Of a DNA stretch of 64,000 nt, positions 46,287-54,894 are shown piece after piece (position 1 is the first letter of the stretch; every line of letters begins with the position of its first letter). Source of the DNA: Bacteroidota bacterium (GTDB lineage Bacteria; Bacteroidota; Bacteroidia; Cytophagales; Cyclobacteriaceae); the NCBI GenBank assembly GCA_023428695.1, contig JAEYWY010000034.1:62001-126000 (forward strand). Reading direction: 5' to 3'. The position numbers and the translations under genes were made by a program. The notes under the pieces were generated by a model, which worked only from the letters and a program-made list of their open reading frames with translations, had not been told where the DNA came from and searched no databases.

Positions 46287-46334
46287 AAGTAATACTAGAA
46301 GTAATACTAGAAGTAATACTAGAAGTAATAGTAG
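46287..46334 (-). repeat. four tandem 12-base repeats carrying YYF-stop
   Basis: On the plus strand AAGTAATACTAG is repeated three times exactly, then once with one change (AAGTAATAGTAG). Read on the minus strand in the frame of the preceding gene, each unit is TAT-TAC-TTC-TAG, that is Tyr-Tyr-Phe-stop. The rightmost unit is the true end of the outer-membrane protein gene. The others lie between it and the next start codon. Confidence 0.9.
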
Positions 46335-47026
46335 AAACCCAATGAGAGTCTAAGAAGGTTGATGCTAAGATCTGCAGATACCTTCGACTCCTTTGCGGCG
46401 GGCGCTCCGTTCACGCTGGTCCGGGACCATGACGAACGAACTCCCGCAATGTCGGCGCCGGCTTCCACCGTGAAGCCTTTCATTACTCTTACAATCAAAC
46501 CTGGAACCATACGCAGCTCTATTGAACGATCTTTCGCATACGTACGAGTCAGAATATTCTCTGCCATCGTTTCGTTCAATGAATTTTCAATCCCAAAGCC
46601 GATCAATGTCATGTTGTAGAGATACAACCTGTGATGTTTGTCCAGCGGCAGCACATTTTTTATGCCTGCATACAAACGCCATTCTTCCGTCGCTACAGCT
46701 ACGTCCTGTGGAATTCCCTGTAGATTGATCTCCCTTCCATCTCGCTTAGTTTCTCCATAAAGGAATTGCCCGCCTGCAGCGAGGCCCTCTTTAATAAAGT
46801 ACCCACCGTTGATTCGCGCATCAAATGATTTCTTCTCACGATCTTCAATGATTACGATCAGCGGCTCGTCTCGATCGATGGTCGTTCTCTCAAAACCTAC
46901 TGACACTCCAAGATAGGCTGAGCCTTTACCAGCGATTGATGGTTCGTCGTTTGCCTGTTGAGCATGAACCACCGAGACGCAAACAATTTGGTAGACGAAA
47001 AGCAATTTCCTGCAAATGGCTTTCAT
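46319..47026 (-). CDS. outer-membrane beta-barrel protein
   Basis: A 235-residue protein with a signal peptide (MKAICRKLLFVYQIVCVSVV, cut near HAQ). Alternating hydrophobic strands and glycine/tyrosine turns (KGSAYLGVSVGFERTTIDRD, LAAGGQFLYGETKRDGREIN) fit an 8-stranded barrel. The last residues SLGFYYYF end in Phe, the usual BAM recognition signal. It is upstream of the PCMD lipoprotein gene, so a shared envelope role is likely. The terminal codons are repeated in tandem just after the stop. No enzymatic motif is visible. Confidence 0.85.
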   Translation of the reverse strand: MKAICRKLLFVYQIVCVSVVHAQQANDEPSIAGKGSAYLGVSVGFERTTIDRDEPLIVIIEDREKKSFDARINGGYFIKEGLAAGGQFLYGETKRDGREINLQGIPQDVAVATEEWRLYAGIKNVLPLDKHHRLYLYNMTLIGFGIENSLNETMAENILTRTYAKDRSIELRMVPGLIVRVMKGFTVEAGADIAGVRSSWSRTSVNGAPAAKESKVSADLSINLLRLSLGFYYYF

Positions 47027-47138
47027 AAACCCTTGTCCGTTTAGGGGGACAACGCGTCGCCGAACTGGTATGTTGGCGGATCGCGTGGTCTCTAAGATAC
47101 GGAGCGTCGGAATATTAGTCGAATGAATTAACTTTTTT

Positions 47139-47163
47139 TTGGACCAATTGGTGTTGGACCAAT
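47139..47163. promoter_or_regulatory. direct repeat in a divergent promoter region
   Basis: TTGGACCAAT occurs twice with a 15-base period, between the divergently read outer-membrane protein and UPF0114 genes. It may be a regulator binding site, but no cognate regulator is adjacent. Confidence 0.35.
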
Positions 47164-47292
47164 GGATTAACCAAGCTCTGCGTAGTTGCCATTCTCTTTT
47201 GTTAGACGTAAATTAGTAAACGGAGGGTCGCCGGGTTTTGTCCGTTTTGATTTTGATTGCCAACTCTCGTCTATGAGTAAATTCAGCATTTT

Positions 47293-47787
47293 ATGAAAGG
47301 ACTCTTTAATGTTTTGTTAGTCATCATAAGGGCGGTTGCTTTTATCGTCTTTTTGTCCGGCGTCGTCTTTGCGCTTTTGGGCATTTATGATTTTGTCCAC
47401 GCATTTACTTACATAGCCAATGAAGACAAGACCACCGTTGTGGGCTTTATTGCAATCGGGTTACTGCGATCGGTTGATCTTTTTCTGGTTGCAATCGTGC
47501 TCTTTGTTTTTTCTATTGGTTTGTTTGTGCTTTTCTTCAACTCAGATGAATCAACAATCCCCGTAAAGCTCCCGGCGTGGTTGAGAATAAAAGACTTCAT
47601 CCAATTAAAGGTGCTTTTATGGGAGGCCATACTGACGACACTTGTTGTATCATACCTCGCGGCTCTTGCTGAAAAAAGAATGAATGGAGGCGAACTCGTC
47701 ATTCATGACCTTATTATTCCGGGTGCCATTTTCCTGATCGCAGCCAGCTTGTTCTTCTTGAAGAAGGGAGAAAATCACACCCATTGA
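47293..47787 (+). CDS. UPF0114 (YqhA-like) membrane protein
   Basis: A 164-residue protein with four hydrophobic spans. It matches the UPF0114/YqhA plan: an R-containing first helix (VIIRAVAFIVFLSGVVFALL), the LLRSVDLFLVAIVLFVFSIG helix with its D, and LPAWLRIKDFIQLKVLLWEA, where LPxWL.I..L.dLK is the family signature. Function of the family is unknown. It is monocistronic, divergent from the outer-membrane protein gene; the next gene starts about 200 bases on. Confidence 0.82.
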   Translation: MKGLFNVLLVIIRAVAFIVFLSGVVFALLGIYDFVHAFTYIANEDKTTVVGFIAIGLLRSVDLFLVAIVLFVFSIGLFVLFFNSDESTIPVKLPAWLRIKDFIQLKVLLWEAILTTLVVSYLAALAEKRMNGGELVIHDLIIPGAIFLIAASLFFLKKGENHTH

Positions 47788-47984
47788 TTGTCTCCGAAGC
47801 ACGAAAAAATTTGTGTCGAAATCGACCAGTCTTGTCCACCCGCGCACAAGAGTGTCCGCTAAAATCCCGCGAAACGAGCCAAAAATCGATATGGCTGCCT
47901 TTGGCATAATGATGGCCAAAAGAATGTCACCGCCGTGTTATCTTGCATAGATGCCGACGGACCAGTCAACTAAAACCCTCGCGA

Positions 47985-50354
47985 ATGTTTGGAAACTTCC
48001 TTCTCATCACGTTACGAACATTGCGCCGGAACGGGGTGTATTCTCTCATCAACATCACCGGACTATCAGTAAGTCTTGCATTGACCGCACTCATACTCCT
48101 TTGGGTCAGCGATGAAGTCTCTTTCGACAGATTTCATAAAAATCATGAACGCATCTATATCGTCGGGTCCAGCCAGGCGATCAACGGATCTATCGAGACG
48201 ACCCTGAACACACCGTTTCCCATTATGGAGGCGTTGCGGGAACAATCAAGTCAGGTAGTGAATGTTTCCCTGATAAAACCGCCTGAGGGATTTTTGCTGA
48301 CGAACGGAGAAACACGAATCAGTAAGATGGGTGTCGTCGCTGCAGGCGATTTCTTAACGATGTTTTCCTTCGACGTTATCGGAGGCGATATACGCGCCGC
48401 ATTATCCGACGGTTCTTCCGCAGTACTCTCACGTTCCACAGCAATGGCATTGTTCGGAACAACCGACGTACTGGGTAAGATCTTCACCCTTGAAACTGAA
48501 CATCCCCTGAAAGTGACCGCAATACTGGAAGATGTGCCGGGAAATTCGTCGCTGCAATTCGACTTTCTTTTGTCTTCCGAATTCTACGCATCCACGCAGC
48601 CATGGTACCGGCGTGCCATGAACGATTGGAGGAGTCATTCGTTCACCACATTCGTTGAGCTTCATGCAAATGCCGATCCCAATGAAATCGCGAAACAAAT
48701 TGAGCTGCTTGAACGAACGAACAATTCCGATGCGCCGACAGTAGCGAACTTCATTCATCCGCTTTCAGCCTGGCACTTGTACGGCAAATTTGAAAATGGA
48801 AAAGCATCAGGCGGCATGATTGACTATGTGCGGCTCTTTAGTGTTGTCGCGATTGTTGTTCTTATCATTGCCTGCATAAACTTTACAAATCTTGCCACTG
48901 CGCGGTCACAGAAACGCGCCCGTGAAGTTGGTATCCGCAAAGCGATTGGTTCCCAACGGAAACAGCTCATCGGACAGTTTATCGCCGAATCGATGATAAC
49001 AACGTCTCTCGCATTCTTCATCGCGGTAGCAATTGTTGAATTTGCGCTGCCGTTTTATAATGTTCTTGTCGGAAAGCAGATGGCGATCAACTATGCTGAT
49101 CCGTCCCTCTATTTTTACGCCGTCTCAATCATCATATTGACTGCCCTGCTGGCCGGAGCATATCCCGCATTCTTCCTTTCGTCGTTTCAGCCGGCTAAGG
49201 TGCTGAAGGGTACTTTAACCACGTCGTCATCCGCCGGACTGTTTCGAAAATCGCTGGTGACCCTTCAGTTCGGATTTTCAATTTTCCTGGTGATCGCGAG
49301 TGTTGTCATCTATCAGCAAATCATGCATGTGAAGTCGCGGCACGTCGGCTACGATAAGGAAAGTCTCATGCTGATATGGTCGAACGATCAGCGCGAGAAA
49401 AACTACGCAACCATCAAACAACAATTGCTCTCGTCCGGATTGGTGGAGGCAGTTACCAAGTCGAGCGCGCCTATCACACGTATTTTCAGCAGCGTTGACG
49501 GCGTTAGCTGGCCGGGAAAAGTCGGCGATGATAAAGTCGAATTCGTGACGATCGCTACGGAATACGACTTCACCAGCACGATGGAGATCAGGATGCTGCA
49601 GGGAAGGGATTTTTCACCGGAAGTGAAAAGCGATACGTCGGCGATCCTCATCAATCAGGCTGCGCTGGATTTGATGGGCGTGAACGATCCGATTGGATCC
49701 ACCATTCGTATATGGGGTGATGACCGCACCGTCATTGGTGTAACGGAGAACGTTGTGATGGGTTCGCCATATCATGCGGTCGGTCCGCTAGCCATGGTTC
49801 TTATTCCGGATTGGAGCAGTACGATTTCGGTGCGCCTGAAAGAAACGAATGACCTCGCCGGAGCTGTAGCTGGTGTTGAAAAGATATTCAAAGACGTTGA
49901 TCCCGAACACCCACTGTGGCATCGCTTTGCTGATGATGAGTTCAGCTTCAAGTTTCAAAGCATCGATCTCGTAGGACGGCTTGCGTTTGTATTTACTGTT
50001 CTCGCGATCTTCATATCATCCCTCGGACTCTTTGGCCTCGCCGCATTTACCTGCGAACAACGCACGAAGGAAGTTGGAATACGCAAGGTGCTGGGGGCAT
50101 CCGTTGTAAATGTACTTGTTCTGATCACCAAAGACTTCTCAAAGTTGGTAATCATCGCCTTCCTGATCACAGCACCCGTTGCATGGTGGATGATCAACAT
50201 GTTCCTTGAACAATATCCCTACCGCATCACACCGCATTGGTCAGTACTGGTTGCCACTGGTGTTTCAGCAGTAGTCCTTACAGCCATTATTGTCTGTACC
50301 CAGGCAACAAAGGCAGCGCTTACTAATCCAGTAAATACATTGAGGAGTGAGTAG
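47985..50354 (+). CDS. MacB/FtsX-like ABC permease without partner ATPase, 1
   Basis: A 789-residue protein starting at 47985 (MFGNFLLITLRTLRRNGVYS). It has two modules, each a periplasmic MacB-type core domain plus FtsX helices: helix 1 is LINITGLSVSLALTALILLW, then a core domain to about 270, three helices (FSVVAIVVLIIACINFTN...), a second core region, and the last three helices. The cytoplasmic motif REVGIRKAIGSQRKQLIGQF and its second version KEVGIRKVLGASVVNVLVLI are the coupling loops. Large two-module permeases of this type abound in Bacteroidota and usually lack a neighbouring ATPase. Export or mechanotransmission is inferred. Confidence 0.9.
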   Translation: MFGNFLLITLRTLRRNGVYSLINITGLSVSLALTALILLWVSDEVSFDRFHKNHERIYIVGSSQAINGSIETTLNTPFPIMEALREQSSQVVNVSLIKPPEGFLLTNGETRISKMGVVAAGDFLTMFSFDVIGGDIRAALSDGSSAVLSRSTAMALFGTTDVLGKIFTLETEHPLKVTAILEDVPGNSSLQFDFLLSSEFYASTQPWYRRAMNDWRSHSFTTFVELHANADPNEIAKQIELLERTNNSDAPTVANFIHPLSAWHLYGKFENGKASGGMIDYVRLFSVVAIVVLIIACINFTNLATARSQKRAREVGIRKAIGSQRKQLIGQFIAESMITTSLAFFIAVAIVEFALPFYNVLVGKQMAINYADPSLYFYAVSIIILTALLAGAYPAFFLSSFQPAKVLKGTLTTSSSAGLFRKSLVTLQFGFSIFLVIASVVIYQQIMHVKSRHVGYDKESLMLIWSNDQREKNYATIKQQLLSSGLVEAVTKSSAPITRIFSSVDGVSWPGKVGDDKVEFVTIATEYDFTSTMEIRMLQGRDFSPEVKSDTSAILINQAALDLMGVNDPIGSTIRIWGDDRTVIGVTENVVMGSPYHAVGPLAMVLIPDWSSTISVRLKETNDLAGAVAGVEKIFKDVDPEHPLWHRFADDEFSFKFQSIDLVGRLAFVFTVLAIFISSLGLFGLAAFTCEQRTKEVGIRKVLGASVVNVLVLITKDFSKLVIIAFLITAPVAWWMINMFLEQYPYRITPHWSVLVATGVSAVVLTAIIVCTQATKAALTNPVNTLRSE

Positions 50355-50640
50355 CTCCACTCGTTTCAGGTTGGGAGGTTCCCGCCGTCGCGAAACACTT
50401 TGGCGGGCACGCAGGTTCCTTCGAAAAGAACTGATCGCAAACATCAATGGGCCCGCCGCTGAATGAGCGGGTGAATTTTTAATTTCTCATTTATGATTTC
50501 TAATTTCTAATTGGTGGGGCCAACTCTCTTTGCGCTCCCTGGCGTATAGGCGACCTTGCGGTGAGAGAGAACAAGCATAGAAAGAAACGTAGGCATTTAA
50601 GTTACCACTAACCAAACTTGCAGCCTGAAGCTTGCAACTG
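50355..50640 (+). repeat. composite dispersed intergenic repeat, copy C
   Basis: Same block order as at 40232-40490: GTTCCCGCCGTCGCGAAACA with GCGGGCACGCAGGTTCC (50370-50415), an AT block with AATTTCTCATTTATGATTTC, a CTTGCGGTGAGAGAG block, and AAAGAAACGTAGGCATTTAA, ending with TTGCAGCCTGAAGCTTGCAA. It lies between two convergent permease genes. Confidence 0.6.
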
Positions 50641-50702
50641 AAGACTAAATGCCAACGAAGGCGATTCACGTTCAAAGCCAGCTGCGGGAAGCCTGCGCTT
50701 TT

Positions 50703-53129
50703 TCACTCTGTCTTCAACGCCTTCACAGGATCCGTAGTTGCCGCACGGAATGATTCCATACTTACGGTGAGCAGCGCAATCACAACGGCTGCACCACCCG
50801 CAATAGCAAAGGCGCCAATGCCGACGTCAATGCGGTAGGCAAACGATTCCAGCCATTTGCTCATTCCCCACCATGCAAGCGGGATCGAGATCGCGAATGC
50901 TATAACGACAAGCTTGATGAATTCGCTTGTCATCAAAGTCAGGATATCGCCAACGCCGGCGCCCATTACTTTCCGGATTCCGATTTCTCTGAACCGACGC
51001 TCTGTCATATAGGTTGACAACCCGTAAAGTCCCAGGCAGGAAATAACCATGGCAATTCCCGTGAACGTGCTGATTATCGTCGCGGCTTTCTGATCTTCAG
51101 TGTACTGCTCTTGGATGCTCTCGTCGAGGAATGTGAATTCAAAAGGAGTGTCATTTACAAGCTCCCGCCATTTTGCTTCGATGGCCGTTTTTACCGATTG
51201 GAATTGGTCGGATTGAATGTCCAGCACCGCATATGAGAACGAGTCATCTGGGCTTGCGAAGCGGAACGCCATCGGGTAAATCTTTTCTTTAAGCGAGGTC
51301 TGATGGTAGTCCTCCATGACGCCAATAACTTCGTACGTCATCGTGTTGCCTTGCCAGTCGAAGAACAACTGTTGGCCTATTGCTTCTTCGGGCGTGAGTT
51401 CCATGGCTTTTACAGATTCCATATTTAGGATCAGTTTGACGTTTCCATCGCTCTCCCGGCTATCGGTGAAGTGACGGCCTGCAATCAGTTTCAGACCAAG
51501 CAAATCCATGTAGTTGTAGTCGACGAGATTGATCCGATGAAGTTTTGCAACGTCCATATTGCCCCCGCGCTTGTATAGCGGCATGTCATTGAAGACGATT
51601 GAACCCGGAATGTAGTCGGTACCGGAGACTCCATTCACACCCGGAACCTTGCTGAATTCCTTTTGAATCACTGGGTAGCTCTGGAGAGCGCTTGGGGTGC
51701 GCAGCGGTATGACGACTTTCGCATCAGCATTGAAGCCAAGATTCGCGTTTCGCATGAATGTCATTTGCTGCGAGATGGTGATCATCGAACAAACCAGCCC
51801 GATTCCGATCACAAACTGGAATACCACCAACGCCTGGCGTAATCTTCCGGAGGCATTACCGATCGAAGGCTGCCCTTTAAGTACACTTGCAGGCTGGAAG
51901 GATGAGAGATAAAATGCCGGGTAACTTCCTGCGAGTACACCAGTGATAACGACGATCGCAATTATCAGCGCGACAAATGGCAGGTTGTCCTGTAGCCCCA
52001 GGGTGATTTCCTTGCCCGTGAGTGCGTTGAATCCTGGCAGGGTAATCTGAATCATGACCAGACTGATGACGACAGCTATCAGAACCAGAATCATAGCCTC
52101 ACCGAGGAGTTGGTAAATGAGCGAACTTCGGAACGCGCCCAGTACCTTTCGCACGCCAATTTCGGCGGCGCGTTTGGTCGCTTTGGCTGTGGAAAGATTC
52201 ATGAAGTTGATGCACGCAAGCAGAAGTATAAAGAAAGCGATGGATGCCACGATGTAGATGCTGTTGATACGCGGACTCTGACGGACGTCGGATCGGAGAT
52301 ATATGTCTTTTACCAACTCCAGCGAGAGTTTCTTTTTGATACCGAGTGCTTTCATGTTTTCCTCGCCGTGTTTAACGAGAACTTCGTTCATTTTTCTGAT
52401 CACCTCGGCGCGATCGTGGCCCGGGGCAAGTTTCAGATAGGAGGGTATGAAGTTTTGTCCAGCCCACTCGTTAGTCGTTTGTGGCGCCCTGAGAAACTGC
52501 CCCCAGCCTCCACTGTAGATGTTGACAATAAAATTCGGCGTGATTATGCTTTTCTTTTTATCCTTATAGACCGCCGTAACCTTTACCTCGTATGGTTCGC
52601 CGCCCTGACTGAGGACAAAGGTTTTGTCGAGGGCGGACTCATTTCCGTAAAGTTTGACAGCCAGTGACTGTGCAATAGCGATGGAGTTGGGATGATCGAG
52701 GGCAGTTGCCGGATTCCCTTCAATGATATCGAATGTAAGGACGTCGAAGATCGATGAATCCCCGAGGAAGCCATTCTCGACATAGAAGGTGTCGTCGCCA
52801 TTCCTGATAAGATTTTGAGTAGCACCGGGAGGCGAAAGAAGTCGTGCTGCGGCTTCGACCTCGGGAATTTCTTCGGCCATAGCAAGTGCGATAGGCGGAG
52901 ACGCCGTGCCCAGCTTATCGAAACCGATCACACCCTCGAATTCGGTGATAATGCGATAAACATCGTCCCTTCTTTTGAGATCGCTGTCATAACTGAGTTC
53001 ATCCTGGATGTATAACGTAAGGATAAGGCAACATGCCAGTCCCAGCGAGAGCCCGAGGATATTAATGAGCGAAAAAGACTTGTGTTTGATCAGGTTCCTG
53101 AACGAGATAAGGATATAGTTCTTCAGCAT
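50703..53129 (-). CDS. MacB/FtsX-like ABC permease without partner ATPase, 2
   Basis: An 808-residue protein starting at 53129 (MLKNYILISFRNLIKHKSFS). Same two-module plan as the convergent gene next to it: helix 1 SLINILGLSLGLACCLILTL, periplasmic core, helices from about 290 (YIVASIAFFILLLACINFMN), coupling loops AEIGVRKVLGAFRSSLIYQL and REIGIRKVMGAGVGDILTLM, and final helices. The two genes are similar but not near-identical, so they diverged long ago. The 380 bases upstream contain a dispersed-repeat copy. No ATPase gene is present nearby; partner unknown. Confidence 0.9.
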   Translation of the reverse strand: MLKNYILISFRNLIKHKSFSLINILGLSLGLACCLILTLYIQDELSYDSDLKRRDDVYRIITEFEGVIGFDKLGTASPPIALAMAEEIPEVEAAARLLSPPGATQNLIRNGDDTFYVENGFLGDSSIFDVLTFDIIEGNPATALDHPNSIAIAQSLAVKLYGNESALDKTFVLSQGGEPYEVKVTAVYKDKKKSIITPNFIVNIYSGGWGQFLRAPQTTNEWAGQNFIPSYLKLAPGHDRAEVIRKMNEVLVKHGEENMKALGIKKKLSLELVKDIYLRSDVRQSPRINSIYIVASIAFFILLLACINFMNLSTAKATKRAAEIGVRKVLGAFRSSLIYQLLGEAMILVLIAVVISLVMIQITLPGFNALTGKEITLGLQDNLPFVALIIAIVVITGVLAGSYPAFYLSSFQPASVLKGQPSIGNASGRLRQALVVFQFVIGIGLVCSMITISQQMTFMRNANLGFNADAKVVIPLRTPSALQSYPVIQKEFSKVPGVNGVSGTDYIPGSIVFNDMPLYKRGGNMDVAKLHRINLVDYNYMDLLGLKLIAGRHFTDSRESDGNVKLILNMESVKAMELTPEEAIGQQLFFDWQGNTMTYEVIGVMEDYHQTSLKEKIYPMAFRFASPDDSFSYAVLDIQSDQFQSVKTAIEAKWRELVNDTPFEFTFLDESIQEQYTEDQKAATIISTFTGIAMVISCLGLYGLSTYMTERRFREIGIRKVMGAGVGDILTLMTSEFIKLVVIAFAISIPLAWWGMSKWLESFAYRIDVGIGAFAIAGGAAVVIALLTVSMESFRAATTDPVKALKTE

Positions 53130-53379
53130 GGCGACAAGGGTTTGCCCCTCAGTTGCCAACTCCATGCCGCTCCGGAAAAAGCCCTCTTGGGCGAAGATTT
53201 CAGAGATTTCGACCCGTCCGGCATTTCGTCAGCGTACGTTCGTGTCCGGAATCGGACTATCGATAGGTGCGCAATTAAATGCAGGCAACGCGGGGCTGCG
53301 GGGCCTTGCAGAGAATTCTTTTGAGATTGCAGGCCTAAGGAATGGAAGCGCGAGAGGGAAGTGCACGTTTCCGGTCAGG

Positions 53380-53480
53380 TGCAGCAAGTCTTCACCGCTA
53401 AGGCAACGGCGCAAGGAGTGGAGATCCACCCAATTAAGAATTTTGAACCGGGAATTAGAAATGATTCACCACTCGAAGAC
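53380..53480 (-). repeat. degenerate dispersed intergenic repeat, copy D
   Basis: Read on the minus strand: AATTGGGTGGATCTCCACTC then CTTGCGCCGTTGCCTTAGCG and GTGAAGACTTGC, the same order as the AT, TTGCG and GCGGTGA blocks of the copies at 40 kb and 50 kb. The rest of the 380-base region 53130-53510 holds no gene that I can support. Confidence 0.45.
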
Positions 53481-53510
53481 GTACCCGAAGTAAACTTCGT
53501 ACGAAGAGAT

Positions 53511-54392
53511 TCATTTCTTCGAATAGAAATACAAATACGTTGGTTGCTTTTTCTTCATTTCGCCCAACGTATAGAACCCCGGTGCATCAGTAGCCCACGT
53601 GATAGATTCTCCCTGAAGCTCTTTTTCATAGGGAACTTCCTCGGGCTGTGTCTTTAGAAGGGAAACAGGATCAAGCCCCGAGGTGTTCTTCCGGTAAAAA
53701 ATTTTATCGTAGTTCTTCATCAGGATGTCCCCGGTTTCGGGAGAACAATCTGCAGCCACGATTCCTTCGAAGGGTAAAGACAATGCTTTGGACGCGATAA
53801 CTGTATCGCTGAGAGATTGTGGATATGAGAGCATATAAACAAACACAGGTTCTTCACGTTTTGATACCACAAACAAGTTCCTTGTTTTCGAATCGATGAA
53901 AAGCGACTCTGTGTCTTTGATCGCGTCTTCCAGGCGAAAAGTGATTTTGTCGAAATCATGTAATGCAATGTTCGCCTCAGTTGAAAGCGTTGGTTCTTTA
54001 AAACGGTAAATGTATTTGACCGGATACACAGCATCATTGTCGCCAATGTCTCCAACGTATATGTAGGTTGTACCTACTTCAGGCCCCGGACCAACCGCGA
54101 TATCTTCCCAGTCGCGATTGCTGACGCCTTGAAGTGTTACAGTAAATTTTATGTTCAGATCTTTGTCAATCAGATAAATTTCCGGGGAATTGCCCTTGTC
54201 ACATACAGCCCAGAGTGATCCCGGATTCTGAACACTTGCTGAAAGGCCGGATGTTTCCTTAAGCTTTTTATCGGTCAATTCGGCAAGTGTTTTTCCTTTT
54301 TCGAACTGCGCCGAGATCGGATTTGAGACTTGTCCCCTGCAACCGAAAAAGATCAGGAGTGCCGCCGTCAATATAAAATAGTTGGTTTTCAT
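53511..54392 (-). CDS. beta-propeller lipoprotein
   Basis: A 293-residue lipoprotein: MKTNYFILTAALLIFFGC gives Cys18 as the lipid site. The rest is made of strands typical of a propeller: LKETSGLSASVQNPGSLWAV, DKGNSPEIYLIDKD, VSNRDWEDIAVGPGPEVGTT and FEGIVAADCSPETGDILMKN. The DWEDIAVG motif and the closing GESITW block recur in Bacteroidota proteins related to SdiA-regulated or esterase-like phytase propellers. Catalytic residues cannot be assigned, so ligand binding is as likely as catalysis. It is monocistronic. Confidence 0.75.
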   Translation of the reverse strand: MKTNYFILTAALLIFFGCRGQVSNPISAQFEKGKTLAELTDKKLKETSGLSASVQNPGSLWAVCDKGNSPEIYLIDKDLNIKFTVTLQGVSNRDWEDIAVGPGPEVGTTYIYVGDIGDNDAVYPVKYIYRFKEPTLSTEANIALHDFDKITFRLEDAIKDTESLFIDSKTRNLFVVSKREEPVFVYMLSYPQSLSDTVIASKALSLPFEGIVAADCSPETGDILMKNYDKIFYRKNTSGLDPVSLLKTQPEEVPYEKELQGESITWATDAPGFYTLGEMKKKQPTYLYFYSKK

Positions 54393-54410
54393 TCTTTATG
54401 CGATAGCGAA

Positions 54411-54566
54411 GTTCGAATCAATAATACAAATCCGGAAGAAATTGGGAATACTTTGGAGGAATTGTTGGTTTTTAGTGAGAATCATGGGTTTCTCCGAAAT
54501 GTTTCCGGAAGCAACCGCGGTGATCGGGAAGTATACTTTGCACCTGACGGTAGTGTACAACCCTGA
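54411..54566 (+). pseudogene. possible gene remnant ahead of a terminator
   Basis: This frame reads EVRINNTNPEEIGNTLEELL and continues to DREVYFAPDGSVQP before a stop, which looks protein-like, but it has no start codon of its own; going upstream it runs into the antisense of the lipoprotein signal sequence. A terminator follows 24 bases later. It may be the 3' end of a lost gene. Low certainty. The rest of 54393-54894 shows nothing else. Confidence 0.25.
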
Positions 54567-54589
54567 GTCCGGTGGCGAAGGTTACGAAC

Positions 54590-54620
54590 AAAAAAGCGTG
54601 CTGAAAGGCAGGCTTTTTTT
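54590..54620 (+). terminator. intrinsic terminator
   Basis: AAAAAAGC and GCTTTTTT pair as an 8-bp stem, with an inner TGC/GCA pair, and are followed by T. It stands in an intergenic region with only the possible gene remnant before it on the plus strand; it also works in the other orientation. Confidence 0.65.
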
Positions 54621-54894
54621 GTATTGAGCGTTGTCGGAATTTCAACAATGAAAATATGATCTAAAGATTTTGCATGCCGTAAATGCCGAAAAATCATCTA
54701 CTTCCCGATACAAACGCGGTCAGCCATGATTGGCGGGTTGCCAGTCCGGGTAACCAACAGATCGGATCATCTGGTAAGAATCCCCAAAATAAATATCGAT
54801 GGTCATTTTGAAATTCGGATGTAAGTGTATATTTGACAATTAAAGAAGAGTCATATCATCTGACAACCTGATTACTACATCAAGACCCACGGTT

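Noticed and set aside
45702..46292. A 196-codon open frame opposite the PCMD gene
   Set aside because: The PCMD and lipoprotein signals are on the minus strand; the antisense protein shows no family features.
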